From contig NC_064754.1 of the NCBI RefSeq assembly GCF_011397635.1, forward strand, positions 35,084,043-35,148,042: a stretch of 64,000 bases of DNA, given 5' to 3'. The translations under genes and the position numbers were made by a program. The stretch comes from Epinephelus fuscoguttatus (taxonomy: Eukaryota; Chordata; Actinopteri; Perciformes; Serranidae). This document shows, piece by piece, positions 13,671 to 26,200 of this stretch. A model generated the notes under the pieces. It saw only the letters and a program-made list of their open reading frames with translations, did not search any database and was not told the DNA's origin. Position 1 is the stretch's first letter, and every line of letters starts with the position of its first letter.

Positions 13671-13746
13671 TGGACCTGAACCTGAAGCTGAAGCTGAACC
13701 TGAACCTGGACCTGAACCTGAACCTGAACCTGAACCTGGACCTGAC
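13671..13746 (+). repeat. Hexanucleotide array (CTGAAC/CTGGAC) in a decayed NLR exon
   Basis: About a dozen units of ctgaac with ctggac and ctgaag variants sit directly before a degenerate copy of the NLR repeat exon. The intact exons carry ctggatctgaaccc at the same place, so the array looks like an expansion of that exon's own motif. Confidence 0.8.
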
Positions 13747-13855
13747 CCAGCTGTGTGTCCATCAAAAGTGACCGGTCAATGGCTCGACCTATTGACCTCA
13801 AAGATGGACATCAGACTGATGATCACATCATCAGCCTGATGTCATCCATCACAAG
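13741..13855 (+). pseudogene. Degenerate NLR N-terminal repeat exon
   Basis: The stretch CCCAGCTGTGTGTCC and what follows codes for the family motif (PSCVSIKSDRSM) and the RPIDLKDGHQ tail, as in the intact copies at 13956-15567. Its 5' part is replaced by the hexanucleotide array, one base is missing before the motif so that the family frame is preceded by TGA, and the usual CAAAG|GTAAGA donor is gone. Probably not spliced in. Confidence 0.6.
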
Positions 13856-13963
13856 TAATTATTTATCTCAATTTATTATTATTAAAACATGAACACACAA
13901 ATAACTTTCAGCAGAATTTCAGTGTGTTCATTAATCAGTGTTTGTGACTGATCAGGATCCAAA

Positions 13964-15789
13964 ATGAGAGACCAGTCTGAACCCAGCTGTGTGTCCTTCA
14001 AGAGTGACCGGTCTATGTTTCCACCCTTTGATCTCAAAAAAGGACACCATTCTGATGATCAAAGGTAAGAATTCAAACCTGAAGTTACTTTTGTTATGAA
14101 ACACTCAAAATTCAACATAATTTTCACCAGAAGAATTTCAGTGCACCTGTTCATTTATCAGTGTATCTGATTCTATCAGGATCCAACATGAGAGACCAGA
14201 CTCTCTTGGATCTGAACTCAGCTGTGTGTCTTTCAAGAGTGACCGGTCTTTGTTTCGACCTATTGACTTCAAAGATGGACACCAGTCGAATAATCAAATG
14301 TAAGAATTTAAACCAGATGTTTTTTTTGTTTTTGTGGAACACATAAAATTCAACATAGCACCTATACATTTATCAACGTTTCTGATTCTATCAGGATCCA
14401 ACATGAAAGACCAGACTCTCCTGGATCTGAACCCAGCTGTGTGTCCTTAAAAAGTGACCGGTCTTTGTTTCGACCTATTGACTTCAAAAATGGACACCAT
14501 TCCCATGATCAAAGGTAAGAATTTAAGCTGAAAGATATGTTTTTTTGTTAAAAAAAAAATCTAAATTCAACATAATTTTCAGTAGACTATCAGTGCACCT
14601 GTTCATTTATTGCTGGATACATTTACATGCAGCCTCATATTCCCATATTATTCCAAATATGACAATATTGTTACTTTGCTATGGGTCATGTAAACAGCAT
14701 ATTCCATTTGGATTGTCCCAATTAAGACATGGAACATGTCAGTATTATACAGGTTTCAATAGCATTATTTGGACATGTGTACAGCGCATTGAGAATATGC
14801 ATCTAAACACATGTCTTCTTGTCTGTTTACAATCAGCTCTGTGCGTTGTCATGGATATGTTGTACACAAGCCAACTCACCAACAAGAGAAAAGCCAACAT
14901 TTCTGAATGGGAGGAGAAACACACCTACTTGTAAATTATTATTATGAAAGACTTGGATATCAACAGGTTTTTGCATATGTTTAAATATCACAACACCAAC
15001 CTTTTCAAGAAGGTGGTTGAAAGAATGATAGAGAGGTTGTGTTCACATGGTCCAACAAGTTCGCCACTGGTGGGAAACTGTGAAAAAATTCTATCTTGAT
15101 GGAAAGAAGCAAAATGACAAGCGGCTCCAGTCGTTCCACTTTTCCATATGTTAATGTGAACATTTTGATCTGATTCAAAGAAAGCTGTGAAAAAATTCTA
15201 TCTTGATGGAAAGAAGCAAAATGACAAGCGGCTCCAGTCGTTCCACTTTTCCATATGTTAATGTGATGAACAACATGCTAGATCATGTAAAGTAGGCACG
15301 GATGCATGTAAATGGGAGTATTAGTGGAGTATTCCTTTTTAATAGTCATGTAAACAACATAGTAGGAATATTGTCTTTTTCAGAATAAGGACAAAAACTG
15401 TAATATATTGTGCATGTAAACATTTTGATTGTATCTGATTCAATCAGGATCCAACATGATAGACCAGACTCTCCTGGACCTGAACCCAGCTGTGTGTCCT
15501 TTAAGAGTGATCGGTCTTTGTTTCGACCTATTGACTTCAAAGATGGACACCAGTCTAATGATCAAAGGTAAGAATTTAAACTGGAAGATTTTTTTAGTTG
15601 TGAAAACATTCAAAAGTCAACAATAATTTTCAGCAGTGTTTTATCTCTTGCACATTTATAAGTATTTGTGTTTCTTTCAGGATCCAATGTGAGAGACCAT
15701 TATACCATGCACCCAACTGTATATCCATGAAAAGTAACCACTTCAGACAGTTTTATACCAAGATACAAAAAAAGCATTTTACAAAGTAA
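13964..15789 (+). CDS. NLR-C N-terminal repeat exons (SCVSxKSDRS)
   Basis: Exons 13956-14064, 14180-14299, 14395-14514 and 15448-15567, plus a diverged one from 15681. Three are exactly 120 bp, with CAG|GATCCAA acceptors and CAAAG|GTAAGA-type donors, all phase 2. They encode about 40-residue repeats (I-Q-H-E-R-P-D-S-P-G, then SCVSFKSDRSLFRPIDFKDG). Such cysteine- and serine-rich repeats precede FISNA-NACHT in fish NLRC3-like proteins; their role is unknown. The first exon lacks 11 bp, which closes the upstream frame but opens one from ATG at 13964. The frame runs through all five and stops at 15787-15789. It cannot be joined in frame to the exon at 16518, so the true link to the NACHT part is unresolved. 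Confidence 0.6.
14611..15430 (+). mobile_element. Harbinger-like DNA transposon relic in an NLR intron
   Basis: Comparison with sister introns shows extra sequence between catttat and tgtatctgatt. The ends carry inverted tttacatgca/tgcatgtaaa. Inside are pieces of a Myb/SANT-like protein (ISEWEEKHTYL, IMKDLDINRFL, then the frame with WETVKKFYLDGKKQNDKR), as seen in the second protein of PIF/Harbinger elements. A block of about 80 bp (15078-15160) is repeated at 15185-15265. Broken by stops. The family call is tentative. Confidence 0.5.
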
Positions 15790-15949
15790 AGTACTTCTTG
15801 TTTAAATTCTTAAATTGCTTTTCCCAAAAATAATTGTATTGAGCATGAAGGTCATTTTCACAGTGTATATCCTGTATATCCATGAAAAGTAACCACTTCA
15901 GAACAGTTTTATACCAAGATACAAAAAGCATTTTACAAAGTAAAGTACC
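15718..15949 (+). repeat. Tandem copy of the end of the fifth repeat exon
   Basis: The stretch tatatccatgaaaagtaacc through ttttacaaagtaaagtac at about 15718-15797 recurs at 15869-15949 without the splice acceptor. It marks local duplication and decay of the last repeat exon. Confidence 0.75.
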
Positions 15950-16490
15950 TGTGTAAATTCCCCCTGTTTTCCCTGTTTTCCACAAATTACATTTATATGT
16001 TCTTAAACTGTTTTTGTTCTGGCAAATGAAGTGTTACATTAAAGAGTTGTAGGTCCGAGGTTGTGTAATGTTTCAGACTTCACATCCTGAGCCCTGTCTG
16101 TTGTTAATGTCAGTGAAAGATGGTGATTTCAGTTTCATGTGCTTTAAATCACTGCAGGTTTTTTTTTCTTTTTGTATGAAACCAGACCAGATATTTCTCT
16201 AACGTTAACACAGAGCTGTGAGAGTCTCAGAACACAGTTTCATAATTCTGCAGTCACTCATACCGTAAAATCAGATAACTTTGATGACAACTAATAAAAT
16301 ATGTTGTTGGCAAACGTTTGCTGGTATGTTTGGTAGCAACATTTTTGTGACTTGCTTTACCTGTTTTAAAAGCATTTAAAGCATTTTCTTCTCTCTTACA
16401 AACATATTTCATGTTGACAATTAAATGTATACAAAAGTAATTTCTTGCAGACTTGTAACAAACTAAATATGGAACCACCATTCTGAACTT

Positions 16491-17232
16491 CAGTCTCTTA
16501 ACTTTTTTGTGTTCCAGCTGCTTGAGGAAAACATTGTCAGTTTTGTGAAGAATGAGCTGAAGAGGATTCAGAGAGTTCTGAGGTCAGATTCCCCAGAATG
16601 CTTAGAGAGTCAGAGGGAGGAAGAGGAGGTGTTGCACGGTGAGGAAGAAGAGCAGAAGAGGAGCAGCAGAGAGGCGTTTCTGAAGATCACACAACACTTC
16701 CTGAGGAGAATGAAGCAGGTGGAGCTGGCTGACTCTCTGCAGAGCAGTAAGAGGACTTTAACACATTTAACATGATGGAAAGAGGAAATGGAGGCAACAT
16801 GGGAGATGTTTACATTTCCAGTCTTAGTATATTGTCATAGTTAATTTTTTATGGGATTTAGTGCAGCATCGGCCATAGCGTTTATTTAGACTCTTGTGTT
16901 TCCTGTTTTGAATGACTGCTGTCCATGCTCTGAGTCTTAACTTTTTGTGTTCCAGCTGCTTGAGGAAAAAATTGTCAGTTTTGTGAAGAATGAGCTGAAG
17001 AGGATTCAGAGAGTTCTGAGGTCAGATTCAGTAAGCAGGTGGAGCTGGCTGACTCTCTGCAGAGCAGTAAGAGGACTTTAACACATTTAACATGATGGAA
17101 AGAGAAATGCAACATGGGAGATGTTTACATTTCCAGTCTTAGTATATTGTCATAGTTAATTTTTTATGGGATTTAGTGCAGCATCGGCCATAGCGTTTAT
17201 TTAGACTCTTGTGTTTCCTGTTTTGAATGACT
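16491..17232 (+). repeat. Tandem duplication of the 16518 exon and its flanks
   Basis: About 440 bp starting at cttaactttt before the exon is repeated from about 16935. The copies agree closely downstream (agtaagaggactttaacac, cagcatcggccatagcg), which suggests a fairly recent event. The second copy has a large internal deletion. Confidence 0.85.
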
Positions 17233-20200
17233 CATTCCTCTTGTAGTGTGTACTGTCAGTTCTGACCCTCTCGTATATAGTGCGCTGGCCAGCTGAGATA
17301 GAGCAATTGGACTCGTTGCACTCACCGGTTTCCATTCACCAAAGCACAGTCTTTTATCTCCCTTCTTCGACCTTCTACCTCCCTTCTCCTCCTCAACAGA
17401 CAAAACATTAGCAGAACAAGGTTGTTGTCGTACTGCTGCTTCAAGAATATAAGCAAAACAAGCCCGAAAAAGGCACTAAGAATATTTCCCATGTAAACTA
17501 CCTGGAAAGACTTTAATTCCAAATGATTTCATTCAGATTTATTTCATTCTGAATGAGAAGCCATCATGTAACCGTACCCATTGTGAGCCACCTCATTACC
17601 ATCAGTTAGCTCGATTGTATGCTTTGGGTTACTTAATTCATGTTCACTGCAACAGATGTCTTTTTCATGTGGCATGACAGCCCTTAACTGTAGGCTACAT
17701 TAGGACATCAGTTTCTGAATTACTACTGTAAGTCGAGGGCAGTAGCGTGCACAACTTCTTAATATCAAAAGCTTTCTCAGCTTGCCACCTTGTCGCTCGT
17801 ACTTTGTCTATTTCAGAATGGTTATCCTTGCATTTTTATTGTCAAAAGTTGTGGATGGTCCCGACAGAACCAATCCATTCCATCCTGTTTTTTCTTCACC
17901 TGTCTGTTGAGGTACCTAGAGACACTGCAGTCTGTTAAAAGGTCAGTAGAGAATCAACACTCATGCTCAACAATGACTATTTTTAAGTATTCCATTGATT
18001 TCGACACAGACTCTATACTCCAGCCTACTACCCCATTCCATGGACAATAAGCGAGGTGCAGGCGTTCCTCTGTATCGTCAGTGAAGAGGAATTACAGCAT
18101 GAGCTGGATGGAGCAGTGACATAGCTCTTACTATCTGGTAACATTGCTGCCTACATTTAATAGTACTACTGTCTGTGGACGACACAAAACAGTAGATACG
18201 CAAAACAGATTTATGGTTCAGGTACATGTCCATACAGGTTAGGTATGGTTCTAAGGGTACAAAACCGAAAGTTTTTGGTGGAAATGGGGCTATAAACTTA
18301 ATGCCATGATTGCCAACAAGACACAATCTTTACCTTAACCCTGGTCCACTCAGGTTCTTTTCTCATGTTGACAACCATGGAGGGCAAGGTTTGGTTTCAG
18401 TCCTTTTAGGTTAAGGAGACTTTACCAACATACCTCAGTGATGACAGTTGTCATTTGTTGTCCATCAGGGTCTCAACAAAAGAGTTGCACTTTCAACAGC
18501 ACACCATTTTCATGTGTTCATAGCACTACTCTCCTCACTGGTATCTGCCACTGAGGAAGTGCATAATAAACAAGGAGCAGTGATTCGTTTTGAGGGTCAG
18601 TTTCTTAGCATTGTCCTATTTGATGTTTTGATTCTTTGAGAGTTTGGTAAGAGAGCCTTTCATGCCAAATCCAACTACCATATGTGGTCAATTTCTTGAT
18701 GTTAGTGATGGATTTTTTTTTTTCTTCAGGGACATCTGCTGCAGTGAGCTGTAAACTTAAAGCTAACCTGAAGAAGAAGTTCACGTGTGTGTTTGAGGGG
18801 ATTGCTAAAGCAGGAAACCCAACCCCTCTGAGTCAGATCTTCACAGAGCTCTACATCACAGAGGGAGGGGCTGCAGAGGTTAATGGTGAACATGAGGTCA
18901 GACAGATTGAAACAGCATCCAGGAAACCAGACAGACCAGAAACAACAATCAGACAAGAAGACATCTTTAAAACCGGACCTGGAAGAGATGAACCAATCAG
19001 AACAGTGATGACTAAGGGAGTGGCTGGCATTGGGAAAACAGTCTTAACACAGAAGTTCACTTTGGACTGGGCTGAAGACAAAGCCAATCAAGACATACAG
19101 TTCACATTTCCATTCACTTTCAGAGAGCTGAATGTGCTGAAAGAGAAAAAGTACAGCTTGGTGGAACTTGTTCATGACTTCTTTACTGAAGTCAGAGAAG
19201 CAGGAATCTGCAAGTTTGAAGAGCTCCAGGTTTTGTTCATCTTTGATGGTCTGGATGAGTGTCGACTTCCTCTGGACTTCCAAAACAATAAGATCTTGAC
19301 AGATGTCGAACAGTCCACCTCAGTGGATGTGCTGCTGACAAACCTCATCAAAGGGAATCTGCTTCCCTCTGCCTGCCTCTGGATAACCACAAGACCTGCA
19401 GCAGCCAATCAGATCCCTCCTGAGTGTGTTGACATGGTGACAGAGGTCAGAGGATTCACTGACCCACAGAAGGAGGAGTACTTCAGGAAGAGATTCAGAG
19501 ATGAGGAGCAGGCCAGCAGAATCATCTCCCACATCAAGACATCACGAAGCCTCCACATCATGTGCCACATCCCAGTCTTCTGCTGGATCACTGCTACAGT
19601 TCTGGAGGATGTGATGACAACTACAGAGGGAGGAGAGCTGCCCAAGACCCTGACTGAGATGTACATCCACTTCCTGGTGGTTCAGTCCAAAGTGAAGAAC
19701 ATCAAGTATGATGGAGGAGCAGAGACAGATCCACACTGGAGTCCAGAGAGCAGGAAGATGATTGGGTCTCTGGGAAAACTGGCTTATGAACAGCTGCAGA
19801 AAGGCAACCTGATCTTCTATGAATCCGACCTGACAGAGTGTGGCATCAATATCAGAGCAGCCTCGGTGTACTCAGGAGTGTTCACACAAATCTTCAGAGA
19901 AGAGAGAGGACTGTACCAGGACAAGGTGTTCTGCTTCGTCCATCTGAGCGTTCAGGAGTTTCTGGCCGCTCTTCATGTCCACCTGACATTCATCAGCTCT
20001 GGTGTCAATCTGCTGTCAGAAGAACAATCAACCTCCCAGTGGCCTAAAGCCTTCAGAGACAAACCCAAACTGAAACATCTCTATCAGAGTGCTGTGGAAA
20101 AGGCCTTACAAAGTCCAAATGGACACCTGGACTTGCTTCTCCGCTTCCTCCTGGGTCTCTCACTGCAGACCAATCAGACTCTCCTACGAGATCTGCTGAC

Positions 20201-23200
20201 ACAGACAGAAAGTAGCTCCCAGACCAACCAACAAACAGCTGAGTACATCAAGAGTAAGATCAGTGACAGTACCTCTCCAGAGAAAATTATCAACCTGTTC
20301 CACTGTCTGAATGAGCTGAACGACCGTTCTCTAGTGGAGGAGATCCAACAGTACCTGAGTTCAGGAGATCTCTTCACAGATGAACTTTCTCCTGCTCAGT
20401 GGTCAGCTCTGGTCTTCATCTTACTGTCATCAGAAAAAGATCTGGACATATTTGACCTGAAGAAATACTCCGCCACAGAGGAGACTCTTCTGTGGCTACT
20501 GCCAGTGGTCAAAGTCTCCAACAAAGCTCTGTAGGTGGATGGATCATTATAGTCAGCAGCTGCATTATTCATCATTTCTCTAAATACATTATAAAATACA
20601 TTTGTGTTTATGTTTTACAGATGACATATTAAATTTGTTGTTTGTCTCACCAATCCCACAGCCTGAACTTGTGTAACCTCTCAGATAGAAGCTGTGAAGC
20701 TCTGTCCTCAGCCCTCAGCTCACAGCTCTGTAGTCTGAAAGAGATGGACCTGAGTAACAACAACCTGTGGGATTCAGGAGTGGAGCTGCTTTCTGTCGGA
20801 CTGGGGAGTCCACACTGTAGACTGGAAACTCTCAGGTCAGTATTCAGCTGTTTGTTAAACAGTCAAGCTTTAGGTTCATATTAGTGAATAACACCTGTAG
20901 GGTCTTTATGGTTGCATGATTTCTGTTTTTTGATACAATCACAAAAGACAGATGAAGGTAGTGTTGCAGTGATTTGATGTTAGTGAAATGTGTGTGTGAG
21001 TGTGAGTGTGTGTTTGCATATCCATCTGTCTGCTGCCGTCGATCTCAAATACTACTGGACCAGTCAGCCTAATATTTTGTGTGCACATTTATGACTGTAT
21101 GCTCAAGGGCCTCTTGTAGTAATGCTGATTCAAAGTTGTTTAAAAAAAAACTTTTATTTTCGGTCGTATGCGGTCATTGACTGTAGACCCGTCACTCCTT
21201 TTACCCAGCCAGTAGGGACTGCAAGTTTTCGGCACATTGGCCTGGCTAAGAACAACAATCCTTACTGTCTGTTGTCGGCCACATTTTGGTCTTCTACATG
21301 TCTCAAAAATAATCACCCATAAAAATGTTCGGTCTTATTTTGAACTGGAGCATCTGCAGATTAATTCAATACTCAATATATTCTGATCCTCCAAAGTTAG
21401 GCACATAATTCCTTTATATTTGTACTTCTACCACAGATAGCCTAGGCAAGGTTTGGTAAGTGGTTTCTCTTTTGGTCTATTTGATTGTGTGCATCATTGT
21501 TGTTTCCCACTTTGTTGTACTGTAGCCTTCAGACTAAATTAATACTGTTCAAAGTCCAGTTATGCTGCAGCTCTGTCTAAAATAGACATGAGGTGTGTAT
21601 TTTTCTTACCTTCTGGGAACATCTGAAATGCATCTAGGAGTTGTGAGAATTTTCTAGAGTAGCCGCGATCAGCTTGGGCAACTGCTTGGCTGCCTGGCAG
21701 AGATCTGCATTCCTCTGACGGGACTCTGTTAGTTATGTTTATTTGTGGTTATTGTGACTGATATTGATCCAGTTTTGGGTCGCCCCCAGACCCTTATAGA
21801 GGGGAGCTAACCATTGTTGGCTTTATCCCCTTTACGTAACCTGAAGTAGTGGGTCTTTTGTTTTTCTCTCTCTCTCTTTTTAAGGATTGACAGTCTGATT
21901 CAGCTGTGGTCTTGGTTGAGGGGAGGAATAAGGTCACCCAGCCTTCCTCCCCCATCTGCTTACTCCGCACAGATCCGCTAGAGTGAGTCAACACACTCGA
22001 GCCGAAGATACATTTTCTAAAACTGTTTATAATGTGTTCCTAAATCTAGACTGTCAGGCTGTCTGATCACGGCAGACGGCTGTGTTTCCCTGGCCTCAGC
22101 TCTGAGCTCCAATCCCTCCCATCTGAGAGAACTGGACCTGAGCTACAATCATCCAGGAGACTCAGGAGTGAAGCTGCTGTCCGCTGCAGTGGACGATCCA
22201 CGCTATAGACTGAACACTCTCAGGTATGGACAGACAACAAGAGCTCACATGCATGTTTCTCTAATGTCTCTAATTTCATATTCTTCTGCTGTGGTCTGTC
22301 ATCATGAGGGGCGTTTTATTTCTCTTTAATCTGTTCAGAGCAGTGAGTATACCTGAGTTAGGAAACACATGGATCCCCAGAACTTTTATCTGATTGAAAC
22401 ACTCATTAAAACATTCCTCATTTTAGACCTGCTAGCAACATGGCTCTAGGAATGGCAATGTTTATCAGTCCAAACCTTTAGACTGAAATATCTATTCAAC
22501 TTTTTGTTCATTTATGTCCCACTCAGGATGCATTGTAATAACCATGGTGATTTTCTGACATTCCATCTAGTGCCATCATCAGATCAATATTTTAATTTGT
22601 CGAGTATTTTGGTTTCAAGTTGTTTTTTGTCATTATAAAAGAAGGAGATATACTTTATTAATCCTTGAAGGGAAATTCAATTTTTTTCATTCTGTTGTCA
22701 TATACACACAGGCCTGAAATGCACACATACACAAATAGGACCTATACATGCTTTAATAGATAGATTTCAGAGTGAGGGCGTTGGTTTCGCTGAGCAGTTG
22801 AAAAGACAGGATGGTGGTGTCATGGCGCCGTCCTATGGCGACTTGGTGTTGCTCTGTCTGTCAGTGTGTTTGTTTACGCTGTGTTTACATGTGGATTATG
22901 TCCTGGGGGTAATCAGGTACGAGAGACTGGCTCTCCTTCACATTTGGGATAGCATGGCTAAAGTTGAGCCAAAGCTGAACTTTTACAAGGACATTTTAAT
23001 CGGACCTAGGGACATAAGTGGTAGCCGGGTGATCACCAACCCCAAACCCCAGCTGAGAACCAGGAAGCGGGGCAAAAGAGCTGGCGCTCTAGTCCGTCTG
23101 AAACAGCAGAGGCACCGAACCAAGCGGTTTACAAAGCGTTTTACTCTCCAACGTCTGATCTCTAGTAAACAAGCGCAATGAGCTCTCCATCCTCATCAAC

Positions 23201-26200
23201 AGCAGACGGGTCATTACGGATTGCTCTATTCTGTGCTTCACTGAAACCTGGTTCAACGCTGGCATCCCCGACAACAGGACGGCTTCACCCTCCACCGCAC
23301 AGACCGTACTGAGGCGTCACAGAAGACCAAAGGTGGGGGAGTATGCTTCTATGTGAACCAGCGGTGGTGCACAGACACAACAGTGATCTCACGGACCTGC
23401 TCTACAGTCCTTGAGACATTATCCATAAAGTGCAGGCTGTTTTACCTGCCAAGAGACTTCACTTCCACCATACTGATCGCTGTTTACATACCTCCTCAAG
23501 CCACAGAACCCTCTCATCACGTATCAGTTTCAGTTTATTTAGAGTGTAAAATCACCATGGTAGAAACATGATCTGTCAGGTATTTTTACCTGGATTCTGT
23601 GGTGTTGGTTCTAGGAAACTTTAACCATGTCAATCTGAAGAGATCCCTGCCCAGGTTTAAACAACAGATCCAAGTGCCCACCAGGTATAATAAGATCCTG
23701 GATCAATGTTACTGTGTCATTGCTAATGCCTATCATGCAGTGGCTTGGGCTCTGCTAGGGAAGTCAGACCATAACACCATCCTTCTAACCCCTAAAACTA
23801 AAAGCTGTTAAACCAACAACTACAGTGGTAAAACAATGGCCTACTTCAGCAACTGATGCACTGAAGGACTGTTTTGATAATACAGACTGGTCTCTTTTTA
23901 TAGAATCATGTCATGATCTACCAGGGCTGGACTGGGACAAAAAATCAGCCCGGGCATTTTGAGCCTAGTCCGGCCCACCAGGTATTGATAGAAAGACAAT
24001 GAAGCCTATGAATGAAAACACACAAAACTTTCTTGTGACACCGCTTGTACACTGTCTTGTTGGTGTATATGTACTTGTCTAATAAATTTAAACCTACACC
24101 ATCCTCCCAGTCCCATTATTCTATACAGTACTTACTTAGAGGAACCCAAAAGGCTGCTTGGTCTAGTGAACCTCCTGAACAATGAACGTATGATGGGATC
24201 CTGAAAATTGGACAGTGAAGAATAGAGGTGAGACATGATCATTGATGAATATTAAAATTAATAAATGACAGATTTAGTAATATTTTCATAGACTATGTAC
24301 TCAGCACATCAATAAACAGCACAGCAACACATAATACTTCCTCAAACATGGCAACCTTTAAAAAGTGAAGGGATATTTCAAATTGAATGGAAACATGCCC
24401 ACAATAAAAACAAAATACAGGTAATTATTGTCCACAAGAGTTTGCTGTTACATGTCAGTAAAAAAACACAATAAGATAAAAACACAACATATCTAGAATA
24501 AAGAGGATATTTATGTATAAAAGACAAATACATTTAAGTAGTTACTTTTAACTCCAAGCCACTTTTATGTTAATGAGCAGCATCACATCTCCTGGCAAAT
24601 CCTAATTTGATTCAATCTAAATTATATTTGCAAGTGGGTTTATGATGAATACTAGCCTAATCATTTGGTTTTACATGAACATTTTTGCTCTGTTGAGCTT
24701 CAGCTGTTTCAGAGTAAAGAATTCCTGCATAGTGCACTTATATCAATTAATAGACATTGAAATATTTTACTACCTAACTAATAAAGACTATACTTAACTA
24801 AATGAATAAAATAAAAAGTTACTGAAGCACTAAGATCACCATCACTAGTATAACATCATAGAAACAGCCCAGCAGTAGAGAAACCCCGTCATGCTGCTCA
24901 ACAGCCAGCTAAACTGTTAAATGGCCAACTCATAACTATGCTGTGTTAAGAGTTAGCAAGCACAACGAAAATAAACTATCAACCAAACTTGATTCATATC
25001 TGACAAGGCCCAAGTGGGAGGGGGCATCGGCCCTCGGCTGTAATTGGTCCAGCCCAGAATCAATCATGACTAATGGGCCGATCTACCAGTTTTGTGTACC
25101 AATAGGTATCATGACATGACTAAAAAAAAAAACGGCCCGGCCCAAAATTACCATCGGCCCACCAGGCAAATGCCCGGTATGCCCGATGGCCAGTCCAGCA
25201 CTGTGATCTATCATCATTTACTTAGGTGGTCAATGCCTATATAATGTTTTCTGAAAACATATCTGTGCTTACTAAGACTGTGACTGGGTACAGCAATAAC
25301 AAGCCATGGTTTAGCAGAGAGATAAAAAAAATCTCTGGAAAAACAAAAGCAATGCTTATAAGAGTAAGGACAGAGGTTTATATAAAGTGGCTAAATATGA
25401 ATTTGGGAAAGCTGTCACTTAGGCTAAAGCTGACTACAGACACAAGTTTGAGAACAAACTTAACAGCAATGACAGCAGAGGAGTATGGGAAGGCTTGAGG
25501 CAGATTACCAATTACACAAGCACAGCACCAGGGGTCAGTGATGATCCTGAGCACCCTGACAGTCTAAATGAGTTTTACTGTCACTTTGATAATAGTTATG
25601 CCCCTTTATGCAGCCCAGGTGTGCAAACCCTGTCAGCTCCCCTTTTGTCATCGAAGAAGATGAGGTCAGGCTCCTACTTAAAAAACAAAATTGCAGGAAA
25701 GCTGCAGGCCCTGACCTTGTATCGTCTGCCACCATCAAACACTGGGCAGTTAAGTTGGCCCCAGTTCTCACACATATTTTTAACTGGTCGTTAAGGGAAT
25801 GCAGAGTCCCTGACTGTTGTAAGTCTGCTGTCATAGTTCCCGTGCCCAAAAACACTAAGATTAGTCTGAATGATTACAGACCGGTAGCCTTAACTCCTGT
25901 AATAATGAAAATCTTTGAACACATTGTATCTGAACACCTGTCCAGAGTAGTCAGCCTAGAACCCTTCCAGTTTGCATACAGGGCAAACAGGTCCGTTGAG
26001 GATGCTGTGTCCCTATGTATTCACTCCATCCTACAGCATCTGGAGGCCCCAGGCAACTATGCTAAGATCCTTTTTCTGATTTTAGCTCTGCTTTTAATAC
26101 AATTTTACCCAGCAAACTTTTTAAGAAACTTCAACAGTTGGACAGACTCCCTTTGTCACTAGGTCTTGGATCCCCTGCTGCACAGAAAACAAATTGTTAG

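Noticed and set aside
14161-14346. Alternative frame through the NLR repeat exons
   Set aside because: Open in some copies, but the third 120-bp exon has a stop in it, while the family frame is open in all of them.
15681-15789. Fifth NLR repeat exon splicing to 16518
   Set aside because: Its only late donor candidate (ACAAA|GTAAAG) gives phase 2 and leads to a stop in the next exon; other GTs are in the wrong phase.
22798-23181. 127-codon open frame as a host gene
   Set aside because: It is followed by LINE endonuclease motifs on the same strand and sits at the expected N-terminus of the L2-like element.
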